Assembly: GCA_946894095.1 (NCBI GenBank)
Contig: OX335641.1
Span: 4,730,501-4,794,500 of the forward strand
DNA length: 64,000 bases
Origin: Incurvaria masculella
Taxonomy: Eukaryota; Arthropoda; Insecta; Lepidoptera; Incurvariidae
Reading direction: 5' to 3'
Shown here: piece by piece, positions 33,869 to 45,958 of the stretch
Layout: the number at the start of each line of letters is the position of its first letter
Position numbering within the stretch: position 1 is the first letter of the stretch
Translations under genes and position numbers: made by a program
The notes under the pieces: generated by a model
What the model saw: the letters and a program-made list of their open reading frames with translations, nothing else
Databases searched by the model: none
Told to the model about the DNA's origin: nothing

Positions 33869-36800
33869 AAATATATGCTTAAGCTCTGTGACGAAAATGT
33901 AAGGGATTCTTGATTTTTTTTAAATATAGATGCAATTCAAGTTACCTGAACTATAAATTGAATGAGAAAGTGTTATAAAGTGATAAATTTGTATATAATA
34001 TACACATTTCATCTCAAATATGAATGTACGATTAAAAAAGGCCAAGTGAAAAAACGTATGCGAAGATGAAGGTTGAGCCAACAAAAGTGGCTTTGACCTC
34101 GCGTTCGGTCGCGCTACTCAAGACGAAAGTTCAAAATTAATGTCGACGAAGGATTTTTTCAGAAGTGGTTTCGCCCCTGCGCCGTGCTCCCCCCCCCACC
34201 CGCCGCCACCGACGCCTTGGCCCCGATGCAACCGCGCTCTAGTTGGCGTTCGGATCACCGTTTTCAATTATTTATTATTTCTGAAAAGAAATTGAGCAAC
34301 ATCGATTGTTTATACTCACGACTAAGCGTTAGACATCTTGAACCTAACAAAATAGGTATACCATTTTAGACTTTTTGCCTCAAATTATAAATGCAATGAC
34401 AATCAGCTGGGCATATTTTTATCACACAAATAACGAACTAGCCCATGTCAAATCACTGCTCGAGGTATCGTTTCGAAAATTGTGAAGTTTCGTAAAGGTA
34501 GGTTTTAGAGATGTGTAGTTGTATGACTAATTAAGCAAGCATTGATAGGAAGAATTTAAGTACTCTAAACATTGACGCTCTTTTAACGTTAATTATGGAT
34601 ATTAGTTCAATCTTTATTCACGATATGATGAAGAACATTTTTCTCTTTTAATTATATTTGCATCCGCCGGAAACATTAAATTCATGTATTATTCGGTTTT
34701 CACCGTTTATAAATAAATATATATATATATATATAAACATACATTTAATTATTTTCTATATTGGCGCAATTCTACTTCACAAATGGGAAAAATAAATTAC
34801 TGAACTCATAGAATTCTTTGACTAGAAAAACAAGCACAACATTTATTTTGGCATCTTCTTTTAATAAGTTATCATTCTGTGTTAGTTGCGACCTCGCAAA
34901 CTCATCAAGTTACACGACACGCGTGTCCGACGGCGCACGACCGCACGACATGCGACTCACACTTTGTGTGCTACGTCGCACTCGAACCTACGACAAATCA
35001 AGCACTATTCAACCTCTTGTCATTGAATGATGACCGGCAATTCGAATCGTCCACGAAGTTCTATCTTCGTCACGGGTCCTCCGAATTGTCGTATTGTCTT
35101 TCGACGGATGCAGTGAAGAGGAAACGCATTCACAATTAAAACACTAAATTCAAACGCTGTTTTTGTACCGACAGGAAATTGTAATTGCCAAAAACCTCTT
35201 TTTTGCCAATCGAATAGAAGATGACTATTTCGTTGCTATTTTCGATTAATTACTTCTCATAGACAACAGGAAAATATTTCGTTTTTAAGAATTTAATGTC
35301 ACTCCCAATTCCCAGAAAAAATTATACCATATATTTTTTTCATTTCCTTCAGACACAATTTGGCTTCAAGATAAATATAGCCCAATGCACTGAATGAAAT
35401 ATGTTTATATTTGTGTTTGTCTTCACAAATCAATTCTCAAAGTAAATCGTTATCGACCTACTTATCCATCAAGCCCGCTCAATCGTTGAGGTCTGCAGTA
35501 CTTATTCGATTTTAGCAACAGGTCGAGGTCAGACCAAATTAAATTAATTTGATTCAAGTTCACGCTCACTAGCATTCTGAGCCAGAATGCGAGATAGTTA
35601 CCTCTCGTAAACAGCCTTAGAATATATTAGTTATTTGATTATGCTTATATTTCTCCAAGTTCTGTGCAAATAAAATAGATGTAGATATAGAATCGATTAA
35701 AATAAACAAATACATATTTTCGTAAAAAAACATTTGTACATGCGTTAGCTAAAGGCTAGTGAGTCTGCATCATTCGTTTTCTGGGTTCCCGCCTTGACAT
35801 GCCCATGGGACGTGAACTAAATAATTCAAAGGCTAAAACAGTCATCGCATACCTCACACATAGACCTCGCACAAGTTTCACATATTGAGCGTTGTTTGCC
35901 TTTTTTATAAAGTTGAGTAGGAACAATGTAACTCGTTGATTAAGTATGTAAAATACTCTTTAATGAATTCACCAAATGGTGCACCTTTAAAGCTTTTCTT
36001 AATAAAGTTTATGCATGGTGTTTTTCAGAAGTTGAACGGCACTTCGGGATCCGAATGGTCGTCCTTAAAGATGACAAATAATAAGATTCATTCAAGTCAC
36101 GTACAAACATATTTTTATAACTATTATATTTTTTTGTCCAGTTAAAAGGATAGAACCACTAAATTTCACATTTATTAGACATAAATACGGTAATGTCAGT
36201 TTTCTAAGTGCATTTCTTCTTTTTGCACTTGCAGTGAATTATCATTTTAATATTAAATGCCGCAAAGTTAAGTTCAAGTAAGCAATGTGCGAAGGTATAA
36301 AACTGCATAAAATTCACACGAGTTCACAGTTTCATATTAACAGTCGAGGACAAGTAAGGCGTACAACGAAAGCGCGAAATTCCTTTTAGTTATATAACAC
36401 CTACGTATTTGGACGTGTAAGCAATTTAATGGTTAATAACAGGATATTTCGAAAATAATTAATTACTATTAATTATTAATTTAATACGAAAATTGCAGAG
36501 TTTTATAATATTAATTAAACTAATCTAAACCTGAAACCTTACAGATTAAAATAGGTTATAATTTATCTTTCAACACTCTTTTTAATTTTGCAATGTAGCA
36601 CAAAAACCATATTGTTTTATTTCGTTTCTGATGCAGTTTTTGTGCAAAGTAAATACTCGGCTTTGTTCACAATTATACGAAGGCGTGTGTGCAGACAACT
36701 GTTTCAACATTGTTCACGATCGCAATAAGGTACTTTCCGTCCGGACCTGTTGAAATTATCTTTACAATACTGCCCACAATACCGCTAGCACGTTCGCATA

Positions 36801-36987
36801 GTTTAATATGAATTGCACATAATAACGAGTCCATTTAAAACGGTGAGCTAGTCTGAGGAACTACACCTTGTTACGCAGGTAATTAGGAATTTAAATCAAG
36901 TCTGAAGTAGATGAAAGTACCAGTCAAGCAGACCAATGAACCGGCAAAAATCGGTTAATTCCGGTACGAGAAAAAAATACAAGTGAA
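33869..36987. other. Non-genic
   Basis: There is no supported gene in about 3.1 kb. It includes an AT dinucleotide run (34717-34735) and a C-rich patch at 34180-34220. Short frames at 34818-35139 and 35936-36145 are unrecognised. Confidence 0.5.
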
Positions 36988-37275
36988 CCCACTAAATTTC
37001 TTACCGTGCGTGTCGTAAGATGCGACTAAGGGGTTCGTCGTTCGTGGATCGGGTTCCACTCAAAACCTCGTCCTTACTTACTTTAAGGTAGTGTAAATCC
37101 CGCCCGGGTAGGTAACATCGGATTGAGTGAACAATGGTCGAAGCGATAATGAACATGTTCGTTTTTTCCTCCATTTAAATTTTACTCTGCAATGATATGA
37201 CACTGGTACGGCACTTGGTTTATATGTAGTGGCCTATATTAAGATAGTAGGTGTGGTCCAGTTACATAAAAAAAT
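36988..37275 (+). repeat. SINE copy with alternative head, plus strand
   Basis: The front part 'ACCGTGCGTGTCGTAAGATG' then 'CGACTAAGGGG' differs from the tRNA head of other copies. It then joins the common body: 'GGATCGGGTTCCACTCAAAA', 'AATCCCGCCCGGGTAGGTAA', 'AACAATGGTCGAAGCGATAA', 'GTGTGGTCCAGTTACATAAA'. It is probably a related subfamily with a swapped 5' end. Confidence 0.65.
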
Positions 37276-38239
37276 ACTGCGCTCGTTCGAATACAAATCT
37301 TCGGTTACCTCACAACACGAATTTTGTGAAGGGCACTGAAATCCCAGTTATTAGAACCCAAGGCTTTGTCGGAGAGACTGTGTGTTAAATAAATGGAGGA
37401 AACCGGGGTCCCCCAATTCGGGGGCCTACTTCTACCAAAAAAAATGTCCGGCCATTTAGCGCGGTAACGCCTCTAATATTCTAGGAAGATAAAAACATAT
37501 ATTTTTCAGATGAATATTTTTATGAAATTTAGCTTTAGTTATTTTTATTTAATTATGAATTATTGTCTTCGACTCAACAAAAAAATTTCAAATTTTACGT
37601 ACAGTGGATTCGTGGGGTAAAACTTGCAAGGTTAGAAAATATCTCTCTATACTATTTCACGAATACAAGCAATAATTAATAAGCCACATAAGCGTTACAC
37701 ATTCACTTCCAACTCGATATAATTTGCTTGGTATAATTTATACTTACGTCCATGCTTGCAGTCCGTTCCATTCTGACGCGCGCAAGTATTCGCTCTGCTA
37801 GCAGCAGCTGACTAGAGGTCATGACAAAACAAAACGGATGCACTACCTACTAGTGTTGTCCGCAGTTTCGCCGCTATCTATTGCAATCACAAAGATGTTT
37901 CGCTATTCCATACGCTCCAATAAGCCCACAGTTTTGCAAATAACGTGTCTATCGGATCACCTACATTGGCCTTCTTTCCACATGTCCGACGAGACCGTGT
38001 CGACGTAGTCATGGAAAATACATTTTCACTCTCATTCAATATTACATATTCGATTTTAGGCACTCAGTATTTAACTGGGGAATTCAATTATTTTCATGCC
38101 GTAAAATTGATATATAATGTGTTCCACGTAGGAATATCATGAATGAATGACTATCTAGCTGCAGTATCCGGCTCTGCTCGGAAGTATCAGTAAAAAACCT
38201 TCCGATATAAAAAAATCGCATATGTATGTCACTGTCTAT

Positions 38240-38580
38240 AAAGGCACCTCAAAAGGCTAGATGATTTCTGCTATGCGAAAGGTTATGGGTTCAAATCCTC
38301 GCCCGGTCATGCACCACTTTCTTTCTCTTTCTGAGTTGGATAAGTGCATTTCTTCACGAATGCGAGCTGTTCCATGATTCGGAACCCATGTAAAACTGTA
38401 GGTTCCCTATGGTTGGAGTGGCGATGGATCCGTGTTTTATAAACAGTTCAGTAAAGCCGTGCTAACGAAGGGAAGGTTCTGGCATGGCACCTAATTCCTT
38501 CGGAAATGTGGTAAATTGGGCTAATATCCTGACGGTAGTTTTGTGGTAATAGTAGCTATCCATATCGGTTTCCATAAGTA
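38240..38580 (+). repeat. tRNA-derived SINE, plus strand
   Basis: The B box is well kept ('GGGTTCAAATCCTCGCCCGG'). The blocks 'CATGCACCACTTTCTTTCTC', 'GAATGCGAGCTGTTCCATGA', 'AAAGCCGTGCTAACGAAGGG', 'GGCATGGCACCTAATTCCTT' and 'GGGCTAATATCCTGACGGTA' follow. The middle of the body, including the AAGCCCGCCCGGG block, has been deleted. Confidence 0.75.
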
Positions 38581-39037
38581 AAAAACTTCGTGTGGGAAAA
38601 AATACTTCAAATCTGTTTCTCCTAACACGCCTAACAAACCTCATTTTAAAATAGGTTATTAAGAATTCGGAGAATTGTTCTCCTTTATTACTTCTTTCGT
38701 TGTTTAAAGGTTGTTAATGTGAGCTAACCGCGCTCCACTTTTACAACGACTAAACACAAAGAAAAATCTTATTGCACTGTTTCCGGAAGTGCACAGTCTG
38801 CGGAGCGCAATTCTATTGTCATGTCCAGTAGCCGCGCGTGCCTGTCGCGTGCTGACGAACGGACGGACGGACGCAAAGAGTATAACACGTTAGACAAGAT
38901 CTGATAGCCATCAAGAACCACCTTCGCTGGCTAAAACAATGGGTTTACGGTAGTAGCATAATACTTTCCATGAGGACTTTCCTATGTGAAGGATATGATA
39001 TAATATCAATGTGATATTAAATTGGTAAAAATATGTT

Positions 39038-39355
39038 TTTATGGAGCCTGACATGTATGGCTAATACCGCACAACTGCCGTCATAATATTAGCCCAATGC
39101 GACACATTCCGGAAGGAATTCGGTGCCATGCCAGGACCTTCCCTTTATGAGCATGGCTGCACTGAACTGGATGGAAAACACGGACATTTATATTTTGCCG
39201 CTTCAAATATGGGGTTATGGGGGTTATGAATCAAACTGTATGTGAAATGCATTTTTGGTTAAATAAAGAAATATTATTGTTATTATTAATCATAGTTTCA
39301 ACCAATGCGGTGGTACCAATCCGGGCGGGCTTAGCCCTACCACATAGTAGGGTTG
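39038..39355 (-). repeat. tRNA-derived SINE, minus strand, interrupted
   Basis: The blocks 'GGAGCCTGACATGTATGGCT', 'GGAATTCGGTGCCATGCCAG', 'GGAAAACACGGACATTTATA' and 'GGTACCAATCCGGGCGGGCT' follow the family order. An insert of about 80 bp separates 'GCCGCTTCAA' from 'CAACCAATGCGGTGG'. The tRNA-like head is missing. Confidence 0.75.
39207..39298 (+). mobile_element. Short retroposon tail inserted in a SINE
   Basis: The insert ends in 'TGGTTAAATAAAGAAATATT' followed by ATTGTTATTATTA. This is a LINE-type 3' tail with an AATAAA signal and an ATT-rich end. Only about 80 bp is present, so it is an extremely 5'-truncated insertion. The flanking SINE blocks match on both sides, but no exact duplication was found. 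Confidence 0.5.
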
Positions 39356-39359
39356 TGTA

Positions 39360-41244
39360 TCTATTAGTCGGTACCCTACCTTCACTACCTACTACGTAAC
39401 GGGACGAGATGAAGTACCCTATAAAGATGGAAATACCTAGTAGTCGTTGCGCACGCAGCTTTCTGCTTTTGTGTGTATTAAGATACGAAGAAAATTAAGT
39501 CTTTCATTATGTCAAGAAAACAAAACACACAATCGTACAAGTAGTAGTTAGTATATAAGTAGACGAAAGGTTGCCAGCTGACTTTAGCCTAAAAACCTGA
39601 ATCATTGAAATCATTGTCCCCAAGACAAACGTTGTTCGAACATCATTTCAAATACACTAAATTTAATGTATGGTTATATTTGATTTAGCTTTTCCTGAGA
39701 AAAAAATATCGTGTCAAAGGAACGAAAAAAAATCTGGTGTATTTTCTTAATATTTCCAAAATACATCCCTTGCAACCCACTCGGCACTGTAAGATGTCTT
39801 TGTAGTGACATTGGATGTTAATATGTATTAATAATAATCAATTATTTAAATAAAAATACCACCACTGGAATAAATGTGATTCAACTACAATTGACGGAAT
39901 TATTAACGCAATAACCCTTCGACATTCCCATATAATTAAATGCTACTTAACGTATTAAGCGACATGACACAAAGCGGAAAAACTAATTCGCATCAAATAG
40001 ATAAACAATAGCAACATCCATTGTCTTGTTAATCATTATATGGCGATTAATATAGATTGTGATTAGACGTTATCTATCGAACGGAAAATAATAAGTAGGT
40101 ATACTGATTTAGTTATTGAAAACGTGAGACATTCTTATGGTGCACTAATTAAGGATAATTATGACCTACCATTGAGATGTCAAATTAGAATTCACACGAA
40201 GTTAAATATAGCTCAATTAGGATAAACCTAAACATCTTTTTAATTCTAGTAGGAGTCTCTGATTTAAAGTTAAAAGTATTCCTTCTGATGCCAAATACAA
40301 TTTTGGGGACGACGACAACGCGTTCGAATGTCCACTATTTGCAATACATTAAATGAAAAACCCGGTACTTAGGACCTAAGGAGCTCAGAAAAACCAAGAA
40401 CACTTCGCCTCGCAAAACCACGCTCAGCGAGGCACCATACCAGTGGAATTGCGGACTATCGCTGAGCCATCGTGATTGTTTAAATTACGCTTGAAGAATT
40501 CCAGGTTATAGGCATGAGAAAAGGCACCCGCCGGTAGACAAATCCATATCCTGGCGGTGCGGCAGATACATTCGTTTAAGAAACGATCTGTTTTCAAAAA
40601 CTACATGTCAACCACAAGGGGGTGCTCCTATTCTCTGCGGCGGATGGTTCGGGTATAGGTAGTATGGGGTGGAATAAAGGATGCAAGTTCTATGAAGCAA
40701 CGTCCATGGTAGCACCTGTAGAACAGACTGAGCGACCCTAGCAAGTAATAATGTCTTCAACGCAATTTAATCGTTAGAGTGTAAGGCATATATTACCGTA
40801 AATACTCGGTTCGCACAACAAGAAAACAGTTGCAGTAGCCTGCGATACAATGTTCGTTAATCATTTTTTCCTAGATTCTAACATTAGACTGATTAGTTTT
40901 TTTTTAATTGCTTCTTTTGTAATGTGTCGTTGCTTAACGGATAATTCGATATTTAAAATGTATTCGTTGTAAAAAAAATAGCGGCATGCTTGATTAGTAA
41001 GAAAAAGTTAACATCAAAAAATATTAATTTCCAATTTAACTGTTATTATTCAAATAAAACGTTAGGCTTATTTTTTTCCAAATAAATACTGTGCCTTCAA
41101 CCAATATCATCAAGCCACTCTGCCAGTGTTGACGTACGCAGTCGATCTTCGAGTGTCGACGCCGAAAGGTTGCGGGTCGTACAACACAATGGCAGTGAAA
41201 GTCGACAAACGTCTCCATACAGGTACCCCGACGCTATCCACGTA
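39360..41244. other. Non-genic, one old repeat
   Basis: No gene is seen. The piece at 40490-40740 ('CGCCGGTAGACAAATCCATA', 'CTGGCGGTGCGGCAGATACA', 'CAACCACAAGGGGGTGCTCC') resembles a repeat common in moths and butterflies, but its class could not be fixed. Confidence 0.4.
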
Positions 41245-42528
41245 ATAGGTCGGGGAAAAAGTCTTTTCGCATTATAGTATGTATGAACTTGTAATAAAAT
41301 CTCTTTGGCTATACTATTTGTATCTGGCTGGTTTTGGTATCATTGAAAGTTTAAATTTTAAAGAACATAATTCCAAATTCAAATTAGGAAAATGTGTGAT
41401 TCTCATTTGTTTTTCGTACTGTCAAAATGAGTGAATCTAATGAAGAAATTCGATACATTTTAAAATTTTACTACAAAAAAGGTAAAAATGCAACGCAAGC
41501 CGCGAAAAAAATTTGCGATGTTTATGGACCTAGTGCAGTGTCTGTGAGAGTAGCACAAATTTGGTTTAAGCGTTTTCAATCCGGAAATTTTAATGTCAAA
41601 GATGCACGTCGCTCTGGTCGCCCTATTACGGATAAAATGGATGCCATTTTTGAAAAAGTGGAGCAAGATCGGCATATCAGTAGTTACGACGTAGCTGAAG
41701 AACTAGGAATTGACCACAAAACAGTTTTGGCGCATTTGAAAAAAACTGGGTACACAAAAAAGCTCGATATTTGGGTACCTCACGAGCTCACTGAAAGAAA
41801 CCTAATGAACCGTGTACTCATTTGTGATTCTTTATTACGACGTAATGAAACCGAACCATTTTTGAAGAAGCTGATAACTGGTGATGAAAAGTGGATCACG
41901 TACGACAAGAACGTGCGAAAAAGGTCGTGGTCAAAGGCCGGTCAAGCTTCACAGACTGTGGCGAAACCCGGGTTAACTCGCAACAAGGTGATGCTGTGTG
42001 TGTGGTGGCATTGGAAGGGCATTATTCATTATGAGCTGTTACCACCAGGCAAGACCATCGATTCTGAACTCTACTGCGAACAACTGATGAGATTAAAGCA
42101 AGAAGTTGAGAGAAAGCGGCCGGAATTAATCAACAGAAGGGGTGTGGTTTTTCATCATGATAACGCTAGACCTCACACATCTTTAGCCACTCAGCAAAAA
42201 CTAAGAGAGTTTGGCTGGGAGGTGTTAATGCATCCGCCGTATAGTCCTGACCTTGCACCTTCAGATTTCCACCTGTTTAGGTCTCTTCAGAATTCTTTAG
42301 GCAGTGTCAGGTTAACATCACGAGAGGACTGCCAAAACCACTTGTCGCGGTATATTGATCAGAAGTCCCAATATTTCTATAGCAATGGGATCATGTCCCT
42401 ACCTACAAGATGGCAAAAAGTTATCGAACAAAATGGTACCTACATACTTTAGTTAAATGTAAATAAACCATATTAAAAAATGTTTTGAATTTTCTTAAAA
42501 AATGCGAAGAAACTTTTTCCCCAACCAA
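41245..42528 (+). mobile_element. Apparently complete mariner transposon
   Basis: The left end reads TAGGTCGGGGAAAAAGTC then TTTTCGCATT. The complement of the right end reads TTGGTTGGGGAAAAAGTTTC then TTCGCATT. They form imperfect inverted repeats of about 28 bp around an uninterrupted transposase. TA dinucleotides adjoin both ends, though the exact junction is uncertain by a base or two. The total of about 1.28 kb is normal for mariner. Confidence 0.85.
41427..42452 (+). CDS. Mariner transposase, intact reading frame
   Basis: The protein is 341 aa, close to the usual 340-350 of the family, with no stop or frameshift. The N-terminal half carries two helix-turn-helix regions that would bind the terminal repeats; 'WFKRFQSGNF' and the GRP linker (residues 64-66) lie between them. 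The conserved WVPHEL motif is at 116-121. The catalytic triad is visible: D153 in TGDEKW, D245 in HHDNARPH and D280 in YSPDLAPSD. The last two are separated by 34 residues, the D,D34D signature of mariner. The role is cut-and-paste excision and TA-targeted insertion in the nucleus. The sequence is closer to cecropia/irritans-type mariners than to the mauritiana type, from remembered family motifs only. An intact frame with recognisable ends suggests recent arrival and possible activity. Nothing shows that it is expressed. Confidence 0.92.
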   Translation: MSESNEEIRYILKFYYKKGKNATQAAKKICDVYGPSAVSVRVAQIWFKRFQSGNFNVKDARRSGRPITDKMDAIFEKVEQDRHISSYDVAEELGIDHKTVLAHLKKTGYTKKLDIWVPHELTERNLMNRVLICDSLLRRNETEPFLKKLITGDEKWITYDKNVRKRSWSKAGQASQTVAKPGLTRNKVMLCVWWHWKGIIHYELLPPGKTIDSELYCEQLMRLKQEVERKRPELINRRGVVFHHDNARPHTSLATQQKLREFGWEVLMHPPYSPDLAPSDFHLFRSLQNSLGSVRLTSREDCQNHLSRYIDQKSQYFYSNGIMSLPTRWQKVIEQNGTYIL

Positions 42529-44031
42529 TATATACACGTGCAAGAACGACAAGCATGCTACAAGCGAATTAATTGCTCTGGCGGTATGAGTGATTGCACT
42601 GATGCGACGCGAAATACTTGTCACCTCCGCACATATTACGTAACTGATATCATACAATATATAAAGATACTTCTAACATACTGGACGTATATTTTCAAAA
42701 TACTGTTACTTGCATGATCATATCCTATAGCATCTATTTCTACAGTGCAAATGGTATAAATTGTGGACTTTGAAATCAATATTACGTGTTTGCTTAGCTA
42801 AACATTTTAAACACAAAGCATGAACTCTGAGATGTGAAACAAAATTAATTATTCAATGGTAATAGAAATGTTTCATAGAAAGAGAAATGCGACAAACGTT
42901 GATGTTATAAATTATGATTAGGCAGTTGCTACAAATAACGGCTTTTATAAATAGGATAAATATTTATTGGATATGAAAATATGTTAACATACGAGACATT
43001 ATCAGTTACAAAATGTACAAGATTTCATCAAATTTGTTGTTGAAATGCAACTTTGTAGAGGCCATATAATATGTTATAAATGTACTTAACAAAAAAATAA
43101 TTGGCGCAGTTATTAATTCAACTGCTATTCTTAAAAAGTTCCTTTATTCCTGTTATACAACTACTATTGGAGCTGCATTAATCGAAAAGAGGTAGTGACT
43201 CTCTTTCGCTGCATTATCTGAACATCGAAGATTCTGACAATATGTATTCCATAAACCATTAACACACTTGTTAACTTCATCTGTCATGTTACGACGCATC
43301 TAATAGTTACATAACATTGTTGTCTCACACTATAATTGGATGCAGCAATTTCTACACGTCGCTGTCTAATTCTTCGATTTCCCAAGAGACTTGTGCTAGT
43401 GGTTGTTTACGAACGGATCTAATGACAGTTCGTCCATTACATTTCAAATTGCGACCTAAAGACTCGCGTAACGTGTTCAACTTGTCTGCTCTTACCAATA
43501 CGATGTGCCCATTGTCTCCGACTGCGTGCAACAAACTCGGTTCATACCCTGTGGCATGCGTTGAAGACTTCCATAGTATTACTATTATTTCGCAGTGAGT
43601 ATCAATAGCTTCTCAGTCTAGATCAATTGTGATTTTGCCCCCCTCAGTGACAAACTTATGATTAGTACATGGTAGTATCTTTTGGGTGATTTGTTGTTGT
43701 CTCCTTTAGGTGCCTACCGCCTAGGTGGATACTTTATTTGCGTCGATTTGAAGAAAATACCTACCGTTCAATCAGCCATACCCGATCATTGAATATCATT
43801 ATCACTTTATTTAATGGGTAAAAAAATCATAAATAAATATCTACAATATCTGCAATGTTATCGCCTAGCAGTTGTATAATATGCAGCATCGTTATTTGTT
43901 AAAGGTTGCGTACTGAACAAATTGGGCAAAGAAACATCAGGTACTGATTAAATTGAATAGACGGGCAGCATCGAATTCCTAACCACCTGAGAATTAGTGT
44001 GTAGTGCGTTGAAAGAAAACAACGAACGAAT

Positions 44032-44083
44032 GTTATAACCAACGAAAAAAAACTACGAGATTATTTTCTCGTTGGTTATAACT
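44032..44083. repeat. Short perfect-arm hairpin
   Basis: 'GTTATAACCAACGA' and 'TCGTTGGTTATAAC' are exact inverted repeats separated by a loop of about 22 nt. It may be a tiny foldback remnant. Confidence 0.6.
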
Positions 44084-44217
44084 ATGTACATTTAAATAGG
44101 TAATATGTTGTAAATTATAGTTCACAACGGAAGCCTATTGCAGTTAAAGGTTCTTCCTTAATAACAATGCCACGTTACTTGAAATTATCTTGAATAAGAT
44201 ATTAAATAATTAAATAC

Positions 44218-44262
44218 AGAAATTCGTATTTTGGACGTCCTACATCCAAAATGCGAATTTCC
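44218..44262. repeat. Short hairpin with 17-bp arms
   Basis: GAAATTCGTATTTTGGA and TCCAAAATGCGAATTTC are inverted repeats with one mismatch around a 9-nt loop. There is no clue to function. Confidence 0.6.
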
Positions 44263-44338
44263 ATGTTATTCATCTCAATACTGAATACCTATAAAAATAT
44301 GTTTTACGGTTGAGAACTAAGAGAGTAAAGTAAATTTT

Positions 44339-44622
44339 TAGGGTTCCGTACCCAAAGGGTGCCCACGGAATCCTATTACTAAGCCTCTGCCGTCCGTCCC
44401 TTCGTCCGTCCGTCCATCACAGGGCTTTATTTCAAGAACTATAATAGGTAGGCAGCTGAAATTTTCACTGAGTGTGTATTTATTTGGCCGCTTTAACAAC
44501 ATATAGGTAAAATAAAAAAATAATAGAAATTATATAGGGAACAAAAAACGTGATTTTTTTTTATTAAATCTTGTGCTATGGAACCCTTCGTGTACGAGTC
44601 CGACTCGCACTTGGCCTGTTTT
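44339..44622 (+). repeat. Common lepidopteran 'GGGTTCCGTA' repeat
   Basis: It starts 'TAGGGTTCCGTACCCAAAGG' and has a CGTCCGTC run. It then reads 'GCTGAAATTTTCACTGAGTG' and 'CCGCTTTAACAACA', and ends 'GAGTCCGACTCGCACTTGGC' followed by a T run. This is a very familiar repeat of moth and butterfly genomes, here about 284 bp and near complete. Confidence 0.85.
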
Positions 44623-45176
44623 TTTTTTTACTTGACTCAAATTAAATATTTTTATTTTTATTGGTCTGCAGTTGCCACGAAAACCTATCACCTCACTTCT
44701 AACTGTTACATTACTGTCCTCCTCTATAAATACATACTTGCATCGATTACTTACTTCTTGATAACATTGGGCTGAAAACAGACGACGGCGTGTGAACGCA
44801 GCACAGCTTTCGTCTATTGTGCAGTAAAGTATTGCGGTTTGAGCGTAGACGTTATAATTTGATTGCATGTGTTCATCAATATTGACACGTGTATATAGTG
44901 CGATGCTCTAAGAGCACTTTAGATATCACTACCAAATTTAAGATTTGGACACCAACACAACATTTACATTTTTATTTTGTGTAGCTTCTGATAATCCATG
45001 AAATTAAGAAGACGTAAATATTTTGCCCCAAAAGTGATTGAAACTCGCTTAAAAACAAACGATAAACGACTATAGCAACACCAGTATTTTATTAGGCGTC
45101 TATATATTAAGATTCTAATGTTATAAAAATGTTCGTATCTCACTTAATCACTGGACTATGCAATGACATTGGGTAC

Positions 45177-45251
45177 TATAAAGATGCAACGCTTTATCAC
45201 ATAAACACACACTGTTCAATACACATGCATCACTTGGATCGAGAACACAAG
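45177..45251 (+). promoter_or_regulatory. Candidate TATA promoter and 5' UTR exon of the secreted-protein gene
   Basis: TATAAAG at 45177 is followed about 35 bp later by 'CACTGTTCAATACAC', a plausible start region. 'AACACAAGGTGGAAG' could end a first exon at 45251. The coding exon begins after a good acceptor, 'TTTCTTCCGCAG', at 45722. A TATA box with a tiny leader exon is the usual layout of abundant insect secretory genes. Inference from motifs only. Confidence 0.35.
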
Positions 45252-45757
45252 GTGGAAGAGCAAGGATGGTTTTTTATTTTGTTAACTTAATTATTTACTT
45301 AAATTACTGTTAATTTAAACTTATTTTTGAAATACTTCATAAATTATTGTAAAGCTAACATTATTGGGATGATATGAAGTGGAAACTTTTTAGCCTTAAA
45401 ACAAACTGTAATTAAGTATTTATGCAATAATTTGCAGCCTTGTGCACTCTATCACCCCCAACCAAGAACCTAACAGACCTAAAAGCTACACCTTAAGCCC
45501 ACAATGGCCAGAATTTTTCTTATTCTGAAGTCGGACATGGGTCTTGAAAAAGTGTAACACACTGTTTACGATAGTTTTTCCAGGTTACTTTAGAGTTCCC
45601 AGCAGCTTTAATTTAAGACATTGCGTCTATTTTTTCTCGCAGTAGTGAACTGTAGATATGACTAATACACATATTCGTAGTAAATATTTACAAGAACTAA
45701 ATTGTGTGTATTTCTTCCGCAGATACCCACCCCTAGGAACCACAGTAAGCACACACG

Positions 45758-45814
45758 ATGACGAGTTTGAGGATAGCCCTGCTGGTGGCCGCGCTCGCGC
45801 TGGTCCGCTCGGCC

Positions 45815-45858
<44 letters not shown>

Positions 45859-45958
45859 GGCGCCTGCGCCCGCGCCCGCCCCAGAACCCGCGCCCGCGCC
45901 CTCTAGTGACGACCAGCCTGAAATTATTGAGATCATCGCGCCAGCTGCTAGCGCACAG
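45758..45958 (+). CDS. Coding exon 1: signal peptide and Ala-Pro tract
   Basis: The ATG at 45758 is the first after the acceptor at 45722. Exon 1 ends CAG|GTAAAA in phase 0. The Ala-Pro tract is coded by a CGCGCC-type hexamer array (45820-45900), prone to length change. The exon's last 19 residues are acidic and then hydrophobic ('DDQPEIIEIIAPAASAQ'). Confidence 0.88.

Larger units (their letters stand above)
42529..44338. other. Non-genic with hairpins
   Basis: No supported gene is seen. Between 43317 and 43600 both strands are open. The minus frame reads 'HAVGDNGHIVLVRADKLNTL' and then 'RSVRKQPLAQVSWEIEELD', which looks protein-like but matches no family I recognise and may be an old retroelement piece. 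Two short hairpins (44032-44083 and 44218-44262) are listed separately. Confidence 0.35.
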
